A stretch of 64,000 nt of DNA, taken from CAKRJP01 sp963597615 (GTDB taxonomy: Bacteria > Bacillota > Clostridia > Lachnospirales > Lachnospiraceae). The position numbers were made by a program, and so were the translations under genes. Every line of letters begins with the position of its first letter. Position 1 is the stretch's first letter. The stretch lies in assembly GCA_963597615.1 (NCBI GenBank), contig CAVBQS010000016.1, positions 3,501-67,500 of the forward strand. Reading direction: 5' to 3'. Under the pieces are notes generated by a model that ran no database searches, had not been told where the DNA came from, and was given only the letters and a program-made list of their open reading frames with translations. Positions 1-8,345 of the stretch are shown here, one piece after another.

Positions 1-1049
1 TGTCCACGAAGCTGCTGCAAAACATAATTTTCCGTCAGCGGACCTTTGAACTGATAATCCGATTTCAGCAGAATGGCAGCATTGTCAACCCCCGCCATAT
101 GTTTGAGAAGCCCGGTATCAAAGACAAAGAGCTTGAACTGATCCAGCTTGTCAAAGGCAGACAGTGGATGCTCCATCTTAGATACATTGTAGACACGATT
201 CAACATACCTGCTGAAACCAGCCACTCAATCGCTTCCTCAAAATCTCTGGCTCTTCCACCTTCACGAACAGCACCGTACATAAATTTCTCGTTCGGCTTT
301 GCAAGCTGTGCCACAATACTGCGGAACACCATAAGAATACGTCCGCTGTTAACCTTTCCGTTATGCTTGGAAAAGTCATTTTCGTAGACTTCAATCAATT
401 CTCGCTGAATCTTCGAAACCTTGATAGGATCTTTGTACTTGACCCACGAGGATACACATTCGGGCATACCGCCAATGATGAGGTAGTAATTGTAGGCTTC
501 CAACAGACGATTATGGAAAATCTCCTCGATGGACTGATTTTTCCGGATACTCTCATAAAAAACATATAAGCCGGAATCGGTAGCCTCCAAAAATTCGTCA
601 AAGGTCAGGGGATAGATATCCAAAAGATTCACCATGCCTACAGGATAAGACTTGGGTTTTGCCAAAAGAGTACCTAGCAAACTTCCTGCGGCAATTACAT
701 GATATTCATTCGCTTTTTCTTTGAAGTATTTTAGGGTATTCAAAGCTTCTGGGCACTCTTGAATTTCATCGAAGATAATCAGGGTTTTCCCCGGTTCAAT
801 CTTCTCACCGCCAATCATAGAGAGTAGTTCAATGATACGCTGGGGATTTTTGCTTGCCTCAAAGATAGACTTTAGCTCATCCTCCTCATCAAAGTTGAAA
901 TAGGCAAAACTTTCATAATAGTTTCGCCCAAATTCTTTCATAAGCCAGGTCTTACCAACCTGTCTCGCTCCTTTAAGCACCATGGGTTTTCGTTCGGGGC
1001 TGTCTTTCCATTGAATCAATTCTGAAATTGCATTACGTCTCAATTTCAT
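1..1049 (-). CDS. AAA-family ATPase, DUF4143 type (C-terminus beyond window)
   Basis: An open frame runs from ATG at 1049 to the left edge without a stop, giving about 349 residues; the C-terminus lies outside the window. Seen: a Walker A motif GARQVGKTW near residues 27-35, a Walker B-like IIFDEIQECPEAL, the family phrase AAGSLLGTLL, and FDTGLLKHM in the following DUF4143 part. This family has an N-terminal AAA ATPase domain followed by DUF4143 and usually a PD-(D/E)XK-like nuclease fold; its cellular role is poorly known, and proposals include mobile-element or toxin-antitoxin-like functions. The homologue at 31227-32534 has the same order. The start is supported by a short leader directly behind a strong extended -10 (TATACT) that overlaps the proximal copy of a 33-bp phased repeat. 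Family assignment is confident; function is unknown. Confidence 0.85.
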   Translation of the reverse strand, partial: MKLRRNAISELIQWKDSPERKPMVLKGARQVGKTWLMKEFGRNYYESFAYFNFDEEDELKSIFEASKNPQRIIELLSMIGGEKIEPGKTLIIFDEIQECPEALNTLKYFKEKANEYHVIAAGSLLGTLLAKPKSYPVGMVNLLDIYPLTFDEFLEATDSGLYVFYESIRKNQSIEEIFHNRLLEAYNYYLIIGGMPECVSSWVKYKDPIKVSKIQRELIEVYENDFSKHNGKVNSGRILMVFRSIVAQLAKPNEKFMYGAVREGGRARDFEEAIEWLVSAGMLNRVYNVSKMEHPLSAFDKLDQFKLFVFDTGLLKHMAGVDNAAILLKSDYQFKGPLTENYVLQQLRG

Positions 1050-1071
1050 CACCATCCTTTTAAGTGATAGT

Positions 1072-1157
1072 CACAGTATAACACATTTTTCCCATATTTT
1101 CAGCATTATTTTCACACATTTTTCCCGCATTTTCAGAATCATTTTCGCACATTTTTC
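1072..1157 (-). promoter_or_regulatory. Promoter with 33-bp phased GAAAAATGTG repeats
   Basis: On the minus strand, GAAAAATGTG occurs three times, at plus-strand 1148-1157, 1115-1124 and 1082-1091, exactly 33 bp apart. Shorter GAAAA tracts between them give a GAAAA block about every 11 bp (block ends at 1157, 1146, 1134, 1124, 1113, 1101 and 1091), as expected for intrinsically curved DNA. The proximal copy runs into TGTTATACT, an extended -10 promoter for the ATPase gene ending at 1049. The same motif and spacing occur before the homologous gene at 31227. Confidence 0.7.
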
Positions 1158-1254
1158 TGAGTTTTAACGCCACAAAAAAACACATAATTCTTCAATTTGC
1201 ATAGCTGCGAGGAGATATGTGCGTCCCTCTTTCACGACACCAATTTCACGACAC

Positions 1255-1284
1255 AAAAAAGGCATCGCATAATGAATGCGACAC
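1255..1284 (-). terminator. Rho-independent terminator after greA
   Basis: On the minus strand a TCGCAT / ATGCGA stem with a five-base loop is followed by a run of six T residues, just downstream of the greA stop codon. Confidence 0.75.
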
Positions 1285-1292
1285 CCTATCCT

Positions 1293-1793
1293 TTAAAACT
1301 TACGTATTTCATCCTGACTGTCATCCGTGGAATTATCAATCTTTCGAATCTCCACAAAATAACCTCCGGCACCAGCCTCTACCTTGACCTTATCTCCTAC
1401 CTTATGCCCCAAGATTGCCTTTCCCAGCGGAGACTCTATACTAATAAGGCCCTGCATGGAATTTCCCCGAATACTGGTAACTAAGCGGTAGGTTTCCACC
1501 TCATCATCATCTTCAAAATACAGGTCTACCGTATTGTTGATCCCTACTTCATCCTCTTTGGAGGCATCAGAAATCACCGTGGCTTGTTTTAACATCTTCT
1601 CCAAATAGCGAATTCGGCTCTCGTTGCGGTTTTTATCCTGCTTGGCTGCCTTATACTCAAAGTTCTCACTTAGATCTCCCTGGGCTCTGGCTTCTTTCAC
1701 CGCTTCTAGTTCCCGCTTTCTTACTACTATTTTTCGATATTCAATCTCTTCTTTGATTTTTTCTACATCACTTTTGGTAAGCTGTTCACCCAT
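1293..1793 (-). CDS. greA: Transcription elongation factor GreA
   Basis: 166 residues, the usual GreA length. The N-terminal half is the charged coiled coil that enters the RNA polymerase secondary channel (for example RARAQGDLSENFEYKAAK-like text with the conserved GDLSEN), and the C-terminal half is the FKBP-like domain with SPLGKAILGHKVGD. GreA stimulates transcript cleavage by stalled RNA polymerase and rescues backtracked complexes. It lies 71 bp downstream of glmM on the same strand and is followed by a clear terminator, so it probably closes the purO-purH-glmM-greA transcription unit. An A/G-rich Shine-Dalgarno (AAAAAGGGG) precedes the ATG. The C-terminus carries a short acidic tail (STDDSQDE) beyond the FKBP-like fold. 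Confidence 0.93.
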   Translation of the reverse strand: MGEQLTKSDVEKIKEEIEYRKIVVRKRELEAVKEARAQGDLSENFEYKAAKQDKNRNESRIRYLEKMLKQATVISDASKEDEVGINNTVDLYFEDDDEVETYRLVTSIRGNSMQGLISIESPLGKAILGHKVGDKVKVEAGAGGYFVEIRKIDNSTDDSQDEIRKF

Positions 1794-1822
1794 GTTTACA
1801 TCCCCTTTTTACATAAGCAATA

Positions 1823-1856
1823 AGAAGGCCCATGAGCCAGGGGCCATGAGCCTTCT
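1823..1856. repeat. Inverted repeat between glmM and greA
   Basis: AGAAGGC and GCCTTCT arms with further pairing between the two inner CATG blocks make a long, nearly perfect hairpin in the glmM-greA spacer. Neither strand has a good T tract right after it, so it may be an mRNA stability or partial attenuation hairpin rather than a full terminator. Confidence 0.6.
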
Positions 1857-1864
1857 CTTGTATA

Positions 1865-3211
1865 CTATTCTGCTGCAAGTCCCTGGTCTTTAATTACATC
1901 CACTACCTGCATAACATACTTTTCGCACAGTTCATCGCTGGCAGCCTCCACCATAACTCGGATCAAAGGCTCGGTACCACTTTCTCTTACCAAGATACGT
2001 CCATCATCCCCAAGGGCTTCTGCTACAGCTTCCACAGCCCGGGTCACAGCCTTGTTATCTGCCACTGCCTTCTTATCTGCCACCCGAACATTCTTAAGAA
2101 GCTGAGGATAAATTTTTACCTCTTCCACCAATTTAGAAAGAGCCATCTTCTTTTCTAAGATTACTTCCATAACCATAAGAGAAGTTAAAATACCATCTCC
2201 TGTAGTGGCATATTTGCTGAAAATAATATGTCCAGACTGCTCTCCACCAAGAACAAAACCGTTCTTTACCATATTTTCATTTACATACTTATCACCAACG
2301 GCAGTCTTTTCATACTTCATGCCAATCTTATCGCAAGCCTTATAAAGTCCAAGGTTTGACATAACAGTAGTAACAATGGTATCCCCTTTCAGATGGCCGG
2401 TCTCCATAAGATATTTTCCGCAAACATAAAGGATCAAATCTCCGTCTACTACATTTCCCTGATCATCTACAGCGATGCAGCGGTCCGCATCTCCGTCATA
2501 AGCAAAACCTACATCCAGGTGGTTTTCCTTTACATAGTTTTGCAAAATCTCGATATGAGTGGATCCACAATTGTTATTAATATTAGTTCCGTTAGGTTCA
2601 CAGTTAATGGCATAGGTCTTTGCTCCCAAGGTATCATAGATACTCTTTGCCATATTAAAGGAACTTCCGTTGGAGCAATCAAGTCCTACCTTCACTCCTT
2701 CAAAAGACCGGGTAGCCAGGGAAATAAGATAACCAATGTAACGGTTTCTTCCGGCTACATAGTCGATGGTACGTCCAATATCATCCTTAGTGGCCAGAGG
2801 GATTTCACCAATCTCACCGTCAATATAGTCCTCAATCTTTGCCTCAACCTCAGCCTCCAACTTATGGCCCTTGCCATTAATAACCTTAATACCATTATCA
2901 TAATAAGGATTGTGGCTGGCTGAAATCATAATACCGCAGTCAAATCCCTCGGTTCTAGTAACATAAGCCACACTTGGAGTGGTGGTTACGTGAAGCAAGT
3001 GTGCATTAGCTCCAGAAGCAGTAAGACCAGCTGCTAAGGCATACTCAAACATATAACTGCTGCGTCTGGTGTCCTTACCAATTACCACCTTAGCCTGATG
3101 GTCCTGTCCATAATACCATCCCAAAAAACGTCCAACTTTAAATGCATGTTCAACCGTCAACACCACGTTGGCTTCCCCGCGGAAACCATCCGTCCCAAAA
3201 TACTTACCCAT
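1865..3211 (-). CDS. glmM: Phosphoglucosamine mutase
   Basis: 448 residues, full family length. It interconverts glucosamine-6-phosphate and glucosamine-1-phosphate, feeding UDP-GlcNAc and so peptidoglycan synthesis, in the cytoplasm. Seen: the N-terminal KYFGTDGFRG motif, the phosphoserine loop ISASHNP with the active serine near residue 99, the metal-binding DGDADRC loop near residue 240, and the C-terminal phosphate-binding RESGTEPLIRVMVEA. The gene starts 24 bp after the purH stop, so the two are probably cotranscribed. The coupling of purine and cell-wall precursor genes is positional only. Nothing unusual in the active-site residues. Confidence 0.95.
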   Translation of the reverse strand: MGKYFGTDGFRGEANVVLTVEHAFKVGRFLGWYYGQDHQAKVVIGKDTRRSSYMFEYALAAGLTASGANAHLLHVTTTPSVAYVTRTEGFDCGIMISASHNPYYDNGIKVINGKGHKLEAEVEAKIEDYIDGEIGEIPLATKDDIGRTIDYVAGRNRYIGYLISLATRSFEGVKVGLDCSNGSSFNMAKSIYDTLGAKTYAINCEPNGTNINNNCGSTHIEILQNYVKENHLDVGFAYDGDADRCIAVDDQGNVVDGDLILYVCGKYLMETGHLKGDTIVTTVMSNLGLYKACDKIGMKYEKTAVGDKYVNENMVKNGFVLGGEQSGHIIFSKYATTGDGILTSLMVMEVILEKKMALSKLVEEVKIYPQLLKNVRVADKKAVADNKAVTRAVEAVAEALGDDGRILVRESGTEPLIRVMVEAASDELCEKYVMQVVDVIKDQGLAAE

Positions 3212-3235
3212 ATGTAAAACTTCCTCTCTAAAATT

Positions 3236-4414
3236 TTAATGATGGAACAAACGAAGGCCTGTAAAGCTCATAACCATGTCGTATTTGTTACATGCAGAAA
3301 TTACATTGTCATCTCTTACAGATCCTCCCGGCTGTGCCACATATTTCACGCCGCTCTTCTTTGCTCTCTCGATATTATCTCCAAATGGGAAGAAGGCATC
3401 AGATCCTAAAGCTACATCTGTAAGCTTGTCAAGCCATGCTCTCTTTTCTTCTCTTGTAAATACTGCTGGCTTTTCTGTAAATACTCTTGGCCATGCCTCA
3501 TCATTTAAAATATCCTCGTATTCATCTCCAATATAAAGGTCGATGGCATTATCTCTGTCTGCTCTCTTGATTCCCTCTACAAACGGAAGGTTCATTACCT
3601 GTGGAGACTGACGAAGCCACCAGTTATCTGCCTTCTGTCCTGCCAGGCGAGTACAGTGGATACGAGACTGCTGTCCTGCTCCGATACCAATTGCCTGTCC
3701 GTCCTTTACATAACATACAGAATTGGACTGGGTATATTTTAAGGTAATCATAGAAATAGCCAGATCAATTTTGGCCTGCAGGGTCATTTCCTTGTTGTCT
3801 GTTACAATATTTGCAAAGAAATCATCGTCGATCTTTAATTCATTTCTTCCCTGCTCGAAGCAAACGCCATATACTTCCTTATGCTCTAAGGCTGCCGGAA
3901 CGTAGTCTGGGTCGATCTGGATTACGTTGTAGTTACCTTTTTTCTTCTCCTTAAGAATCGCCAAAGCCTCCGGCTCAAATCCTGGTGCAATCACACCGTC
4001 AGAGACCTCTCTCTTAATGAGTCTTGCAGTATCCACATCGCACACATCAGAAAGAGCAATGAAATCTCCAAAGGAAGACATACGGTCTGCACCTCTGGCT
4101 CTTGCATAGGCACTGGCAAGAGGAGAAAGTTCTCCTAAATCATCTACCCAGTAAATCTTTGCCAGAGTGTCGCTAAGAGGAAGGCCTACCGCTGCACCTG
4201 CTGGAGATACATGCTTAAAGGAAGTTGCTGCCGGCAGGCCTGTAGCTGCCTTTAATTCTTTTACCAACTGCCAGCCGTTAAAGGCATCCAAAAAGTTAAT
4301 ATATCCTGGTCTTCCACTTAAGACCTGAATTGGGAGTTCGCTGCCATCTGTCATATAAATTCTGGAAGGCTTCTGATTAGGGTTACATCCATATTTTAAT
4401 TCTAATTCTTTCAT
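3236..4414 (-). CDS. purH: AICAR transformylase, stand-alone (PurH C-terminal domain only)
   Basis: 392 residues, matching only the formyltransferase half of bifunctional PurH; the IMP cyclohydrolase half is absent and replaced by the separate PurO gene upstream. It transfers a formyl group from 10-formyl-THF to AICAR. Seen: KHVSPAGAA with catalytic Lys67-His68, ARARGADRMSSFGDF, YTQSNSVCY, GAGQQSRIHCTRLAG and the terminal LRLFHH. From memory, these motifs resemble the animal ATIC transformylase domain more than the KHxNPCG form of most bacterial PurH proteins. It lies 65 bp downstream of purO and 24 bp upstream of glmM, all on the minus strand. Confidence 0.92.
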   Translation of the reverse strand: MKELELKYGCNPNQKPSRIYMTDGSELPIQVLSGRPGYINFLDAFNGWQLVKELKAATGLPAATSFKHVSPAGAAVGLPLSDTLAKIYWVDDLGELSPLASAYARARGADRMSSFGDFIALSDVCDVDTARLIKREVSDGVIAPGFEPEALAILKEKKKGNYNVIQIDPDYVPAALEHKEVYGVCFEQGRNELKIDDDFFANIVTDNKEMTLQAKIDLAISMITLKYTQSNSVCYVKDGQAIGIGAGQQSRIHCTRLAGQKADNWWLRQSPQVMNLPFVEGIKRADRDNAIDLYIGDEYEDILNDEAWPRVFTEKPAVFTREEKRAWLDKLTDVALGSDAFFPFGDNIERAKKSGVKYVAQPGGSVRDDNVISACNKYDMVMSFTGLRLFHH

Positions 4415-4479
4415 GCTGATTCTCCTATTATACTATTTCTACATTGTCAAGAAATGCCACATTCAGTCTATACAAAACT

Positions 4480-5193
4480 TTATTGATTCTTATTTACAAT
4501 TTTTGTTTCATACTTTCCTGTTGCAATATCAATATATCTTACAAATAAGGATACTTTATTGTCTGAATTTAAGCTATTCCACAAGGTCTCAACGAATCCA
4601 TCCATATCATCTGGAATGCTAATAAGCTTTGGTTCTCCCTCAAAACTTGGAAGTGGATTACCATCGCACATATAAGTATGGATAAATCTTCCCTCTCCTG
4701 CCTTTGGATTATCGTAGGTGTAAGTGTAGCGATTACACTGAGAAGGATCTCCCTGGTTGCTCTTTAAAATGGACATGGCAAAATCATAAGCCCCATCTTC
4801 CACATGCATCAGTCCGGAAATACGGGGAGTATAGTTTGGTCCATCTGGCTCAAATTCTCTGCTTCTTAAGGACTGTTCAAAAGTAAGTCCTTCCTTTAAT
4901 CCATCGTAGATGGTATCTGTCTGATCTCCGTTGGTTACAATGGTCTCATTTCCAAAAACTCGTACAGGAGCGTAGATAATTAAGCTTGGATCTGTAAGCT
5001 TTGAAGGATCAAAAGCCTGGGTGCGGATTCCTTCTCCTTCTTCTACGAAAACACGATTACGACTGTTCTGGCTTCTTCCCATAATAAAATATGCGGTTAC
5101 TGCCTTACTTCCATCGGCACTTCTGCCAATAATGATTCCACGGCCTGGATAAGAGTTGCCCTGTAATTCTTTTTCGATAGATAACATCTGCAT
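4480..5193 (-). CDS. purO: IMP cyclohydrolase, PurO type
   Basis: 237 residues. Seen: an N-terminal GNSYPGRGIIIGRSADG, YFIMGRSQNSRNRVF, and GPNYTPRISGLM, which I recognise as the PurO-type IMP cyclohydrolase family first described in archaea. It closes the FAICAR ring to IMP, the last step of de novo purine synthesis. Its place directly before the stand-alone AICAR transformylase supports the call: together they replace bifunctional PurH. The ATG at 5193 is preceded by AAAGGAG at good distance; an in-frame ATG two codons later is an alternative start. A predicted promoter lies at 5239-5267. Confidence 0.88.
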   Translation of the reverse strand: MQMLSIEKELQGNSYPGRGIIIGRSADGSKAVTAYFIMGRSQNSRNRVFVEEGEGIRTQAFDPSKLTDPSLIIYAPVRVFGNETIVTNGDQTDTIYDGLKEGLTFEQSLRSREFEPDGPNYTPRISGLMHVEDGAYDFAMSILKSNQGDPSQCNRYTYTYDNPKAGEGRFIHTYMCDGNPLPSFEGEPKLISIPDDMDGFVETLWNSLNSDNKVSLFVRYIDIATGKYETKIVNKNQ

Positions 5194-5238
5194 GAAAATA
5201 ATCTCCTTTAAAATTTATAGTAAAATCTTTTACACCCT

Positions 5239-5267
5239 ATTATATAAAACCAAAGTAGTTTTTTCCA
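5239..5267 (-). promoter_or_regulatory. Predicted sigma-70 promoter for purO
   Basis: Minus strand TGGAAA, 17-bp spacer, TATAAT (plus-strand 5239-5244), about 45 bp upstream of the purO start. The -35 is a 4/6 match and the -10 is perfect. Confidence 0.5.
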
Positions 5268-5316
5268 GTAGAAAAATAGAAATAAGAAAGAAGCCTCCCT
5301 GATCTTCTTTCTGCCA

Positions 5317-5346
5317 TTGACGAAAACTCACTCTTGCCTATATACT
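5317..5346 (+). promoter_or_regulatory. Predicted sigma-70 promoter for azlCD
   Basis: TTGACG (5317-5322), 18-bp spacer, TATACT (5341-5346), about 40 bp before the azlC start. Confidence 0.6.
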
Positions 5347-5384
5347 TGAAGGAGTTTTGATTTTTTATAGATTGGGGATTATAT

Positions 5385-6110
5385 ATGAATCGAAGAAGTA
5401 TTTTTGTGAAGGGATTTAGGGATGGGATCCCTATTTGTCTTGGATATCTTGCAGTTTCTTTTACCTTTGGAATTATGGCAAAAAAGGTAGGAGTCTCTAT
5501 TTTTCATGCGGTTCTTATGTCTTTGGCTGCTCTTACCAGCACAGGACAATTTGCCGGCCTATCTCTTTTGGTTGCAGGAGGAGGCTGCCTGGAGCTTGTA
5601 GCCACGGAGCTTGTGGTAAATTTAAGGTACTCTCTTATGTCCTGCTCTTTATCCCAAAAAATTGATCCGAAAGCTCCTTTTTTCCACCGTTTTTTTATTG
5701 CCTACGGTGTAACCGATGAGATTTTTGGAGTCACCATTAGCCAGGAAGGCAAAACCAGTCCTTTTTATTCTTACGGCGCTATGACCAGTTCTGTGGGGGG
5801 CTGGGTTCTTGGAACCTTTTTAGGGGCAGTGTCCGGAAGCATTCTTCCAGCCAGCATTATTAGCGCCTTGGGAGTCTCCCTCTACGGAATGTTTGTGGCT
5901 ATTATCGTTCCCCCTGCCAAGAAGGACCGTATTTTAACAGTCCTGATCTTTCTGTCTATGATGGCAAGTTTGATTTTTACCTATGCACCCTTCCTAAGAG
6001 AGATTTCCTCAGGATTTCGAATGATTATCATCACCCTGATTTTGGCAGGCCTTGCCGCCTGGAAATTCCCTATAAAGGAAAATATCCAAGGAGAAGGAGA
6101 GTCCCTATGA
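5385..6110 (+). CDS. azlC: AzlC-family branched-chain amino acid exporter, large subunit
   Basis: 241 residues, almost entirely hydrophobic, about 7-8 predicted membrane segments. Seen: DGIPICLGYLAVSFTFG near the N-terminus and ELVVNLRYSLMSCSL, both characteristic of AzlC. With AzlD it forms a two-component inner-membrane exporter for branched-chain amino acids or analogues. The stop overlaps the azlD start (ATGA at 6107-6110), so translation is coupled. Preceded by GGGGATT as a modest Shine-Dalgarno and a TTGACG/TATACT promoter. Substrate is inferred from the family, not shown. Confidence 0.9.
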   Translation: MNRRSIFVKGFRDGIPICLGYLAVSFTFGIMAKKVGVSIFHAVLMSLAALTSTGQFAGLSLLVAGGGCLELVATELVVNLRYSLMSCSLSQKIDPKAPFFHRFFIAYGVTDEIFGVTISQEGKTSPFYSYGAMTSSVGGWVLGTFLGAVSGSILPASIISALGVSLYGMFVAIIVPPAKKDRILTVLIFLSMMASLIFTYAPFLREISSGFRMIIITLILAGLAAWKFPIKENIQGEGESL

Positions 6111-6415
6111 AACATTCTATTTACTTATATATCTTTTTAATGGCTCTGGTGACCTATCTAATCAGAGTGCTGCCACTGACCTTAATTCGCAGAGAAATTA
6201 AAAGCAGCTTTATTAAATCCTTCTTGTATTACGTACCTTACGTAACTTTGGCTACCATGACCTTTCCGGCCATTTTAACAGCTACTGACAGCATCTGGTC
6301 CGGGGCTGTGGGATTTTTGGTAGCGCTGGTCCTAGCTTACAAGGGGAGAAGCCTGATCCAAGTCTCTATGCTAGCTTGTGTCAGTGTTTTTGTTGTGGAA
6401 CTTTTCTTGTGTTAG
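6107..6415 (+). CDS. azlD: AzlD-family branched-chain amino acid exporter, small subunit
   Basis: 102 residues with four hydrophobic segments, the usual AzlD size. Seen: LVTYLIRVLPLTLI at the N-terminus and FIKSFLYYVPYVTLATMTFP, typical of the family. It partners AzlC at the membrane. Start overlaps the azlC stop by four bases (ATGA). A strong hairpin terminator lies about 55 bp downstream. Confidence 0.9.
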   Translation: MKHSIYLYIFLMALVTYLIRVLPLTLIRREIKSSFIKSFLYYVPYVTLATMTFPAILTATDSIWSGAVGFLVALVLAYKGRSLIQVSMLACVSVFVVELFLC

Positions 6416-6467
6416 TTTGTGGCTCATCCGGCATATTTTCCCAAATAACCAAGTTGGCGTTAAGGCC

Positions 6468-6511
6468 AAAAAAATACGGAATGTGCTTCGACACATTCCG
6501 TATTTTTTTTT
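6468..6511. terminator. Bidirectional terminator between azlD and icd
   Basis: An 11-bp perfect stem TACGGAATGTG / CACATTCCGTA with a six-base loop is flanked by A-rich sequence on the left and a T tract on the right, so it can end transcription of azlCD (plus) and of icd (minus). Confidence 0.92.
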
Positions 6512-6522
6512 GCAAATTCCAA

Positions 6523-7689
6523 TTATAATTTCTCCATCACTAGGGCTGCGAATTCTTGGCAGCTTGCTCCTCCCGGCTGTCCGGTCATGCGGGAGCCGAT
6601 TTTTTCATCTGCATAGGCTAATGCTTCCTCTAATTTCACGGACTCTTCTACATATCCAATATGAGACAGCATCATTGCTGCAGACTTCATTAGACTGGCC
6701 GGGTTTGCCAGATCCTGGATGCCTTCTTCTACCATTCTTGGTGCACTTCCGTGGATAGCTTCAAAGAGAGCATAATTACTTCCAATGTTTGCACTTCCTG
6801 CTGTTCCTACTCCTCCCTGAATCTGCGCTGCCTCATCTGTCAGAATATCTCCGTAAAGATTTGGAAGAAGGAAGACTTGGAACTGATCTCGGATGTCTGT
6901 ATTTACTAAGTTAGCTGCCATAATATCAATAAACCAGGTATCAGTCTCAATGTCCGGATACTCTTCTCCAATGGCTTTGCAAATTCGTAAAAACTCTCCA
7001 TCTGTCTTCTTTAAAATATTAGCTTTTGTTACAATAGAAACTCTTTTCTTTCCATTTGCCTTTGCAAACTCGTAGGCAGCTTTTGCGATTCGGTAGGTTC
7101 CTTCTTTTGTAGTCACCTTAAAGTCGACATTTAATTCTTCTCCGATTTTTATACCGCGGCTACCCAAAGCATACTCTCCTTCGGTATTCTCTCTAAAGAA
7201 AGTCCAATCGATGCCCTGGTCTGGAATGGAAACCGGACGTACGTTGGCATACAGATCAAATTTTTTACGAAGAAATACATTGGCACTTTCTAAGTTCTTG
7301 GTATTCATGGATACGCTAGGAGTGGTAGTAGGTCCCTTTAATAGAACATGGCACTCCTGCATTTCTTTTAATACTTCCTCCGGAACAGTCTGGCCCTTCT
7401 CTAGACGATTTTCTAAGGTAAATCCCTCAATTTTCTTAAGTTCTACCTGTCCCTTAGAAATAGGCTCTTCTAATATCTTCTTTAGGACAGACTCTGTTTC
7501 CTTCATGATTACCGGGCCGATTCCATCTCCATCTGTAAGACCAATCACTATTTTCTTAGACTGATCTTTGTTTTTCTCAGATTCTAAAGCTGCTTCGTGC
7601 ATCTTTTCATTTCTCAAATACTGCTCTCTTAACAAGCCTTCAAACTCTTCTACAGCCTTTTTAATATCCTTCTCAATTTCGTAATTCAT
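6523..7689 (-). CDS. icd: Isocitrate/isopropylmalate dehydrogenase family, probably isocitrate dehydrogenase
   Basis: 388 residues. After a charged, helical N-terminal extension of about 45 residues, the conserved core begins at VIGLTDGDGIGP. Seen: FFRENTEGEYALGSRG, NLYGDILTDEAAQIQGGVG with the metal-binding aspartates, and FEAIHGSAP near the nucleotide site. The RENTEGEY form is typical of isocitrate dehydrogenases of the short NAD-type branch; the reaction is oxidative decarboxylation of isocitrate to 2-oxoglutarate. Homoisocitrate or tartrate dehydrogenase relatives cannot be fully excluded by eye. Monocistronic: its own promoter at 7764-7792 and a terminator on each side. The N-terminal extension is longer than in most family members. 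Confidence 0.82.
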   Translation of the reverse strand: MNYEIEKDIKKAVEEFEGLLREQYLRNEKMHEAALESEKNKDQSKKIVIGLTDGDGIGPVIMKETESVLKKILEEPISKGQVELKKIEGFTLENRLEKGQTVPEEVLKEMQECHVLLKGPTTTPSVSMNTKNLESANVFLRKKFDLYANVRPVSIPDQGIDWTFFRENTEGEYALGSRGIKIGEELNVDFKVTTKEGTYRIAKAAYEFAKANGKKRVSIVTKANILKKTDGEFLRICKAIGEEYPDIETDTWFIDIMAANLVNTDIRDQFQVFLLPNLYGDILTDEAAQIQGGVGTAGSANIGSNYALFEAIHGSAPRMVEEGIQDLANPASLMKSAAMMLSHIGYVEESVKLEEALAYADEKIGSRMTGQPGGASCQEFAALVMEKL

Positions 7690-7747
7690 GATCTAGTGTC
7701 CCTCTTTCTTTGCTTCGTCACTGGTTTCTTTAGTTCCCTTGGATTGT

Positions 7748-7792
7748 ATACATGTATGTTGGTATTCTAGTATCCATACCAGTTTTTGTCAA
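7748..7792 (-). promoter_or_regulatory. Strong predicted icd promoter with overlapping palindromes
   Basis: Minus strand TTGACA (7787-7792), 17-bp spacer, TAGAAT (7764-7769). Inverted arms TGGTAT and ATACCA bracket the spacer and -10, and a perfect 10-bp palindrome ATACATGTAT (7748-7757) sits just downstream of the start region. These look like repressor sites; the regulator is not identifiable here. Confidence 0.7.
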
Positions 7793-7812
7793 TGCTTTCC
7801 GAAAAAAATTAC

Positions 7813-7863
7813 AAAAAATAGCGACAAATCTAAAGCCGGACTTTAGATTTGTCGCTATTTTTT
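7813..7863. terminator. Bidirectional terminator downstream of gtrA-like gene
   Basis: A long perfect stem (ATAGCGACAAATCTAAAG with its complement) and a five-base loop, flanked by A and T tracts. It ends the minus-strand transport genes and overlaps the last bases of the GtrA-family gene. Confidence 0.92.
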
Positions 7864-8314
7864 ATTTTTTCTCTAGGAAAATTTTTCTCGTTACGAAGTT
7901 GTACACCATTACTACTGCTGTGGCAAAGATTTTTCCTCCGGTATAAATCAGATTATATCCTACATTTTCCTGAAGGAAGGCACTGTGGCTGTAAATCGGT
8001 CCTACTAAGATCCAGATGATCAAACTGTTTATGATCATTCCCACCACTGAAAGCAAGACAAAGACGGTAAATTCTGTCTTTTTATTCAAATCTTCTTTTC
8101 TTTCAAATACAAATTTAAAACTTAAAATATAGTTTACTACCACCGAGACTACAAAGCCTACTACGGAGGCCACCAGGGAGGCAAACTCAAAATAAGAGGT
8201 GGACAGGATGGCCATAAGCACATTCAGTACTACCAGGCCTGTCAGGTAATCGATGACAAAAGAAATTACTCCAACGAAGCCAAACTTAATAATCTGCTGC
8301 ATTAATTTTTGCAT
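7862..8314 (-). CDS. GtrA-family membrane protein
   Basis: 150 residues with four hydrophobic segments. Seen: the family signature IKFGFVGVISFVIDY at the N-terminus and KFVFERKE before the third segment. GtrA-like proteins are thought to flip or help move undecaprenyl-linked sugars across the membrane for cell-wall or teichoic-acid glycosylation. It lies 31 bp downstream of the threonine/serine exporter small subunit on the same strand, but no glycosyltransferase is adjacent, so the sugar substrate is unknown. Confidence 0.85.
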   Translation of the reverse strand: MQKLMQQIIKFGFVGVISFVIDYLTGLVVLNVLMAILSTSYFEFASLVASVVGFVVSVVVNYILSFKFVFERKEDLNKKTEFTVFVLLSVVGMIINSLIIWILVGPIYSHSAFLQENVGYNLIYTGGKIFATAVVMVYNFVTRKIFLEKK

Positions 8315-8345
8315 TTTTCTTTTCCTTTCTTCTAACTATCTATTA

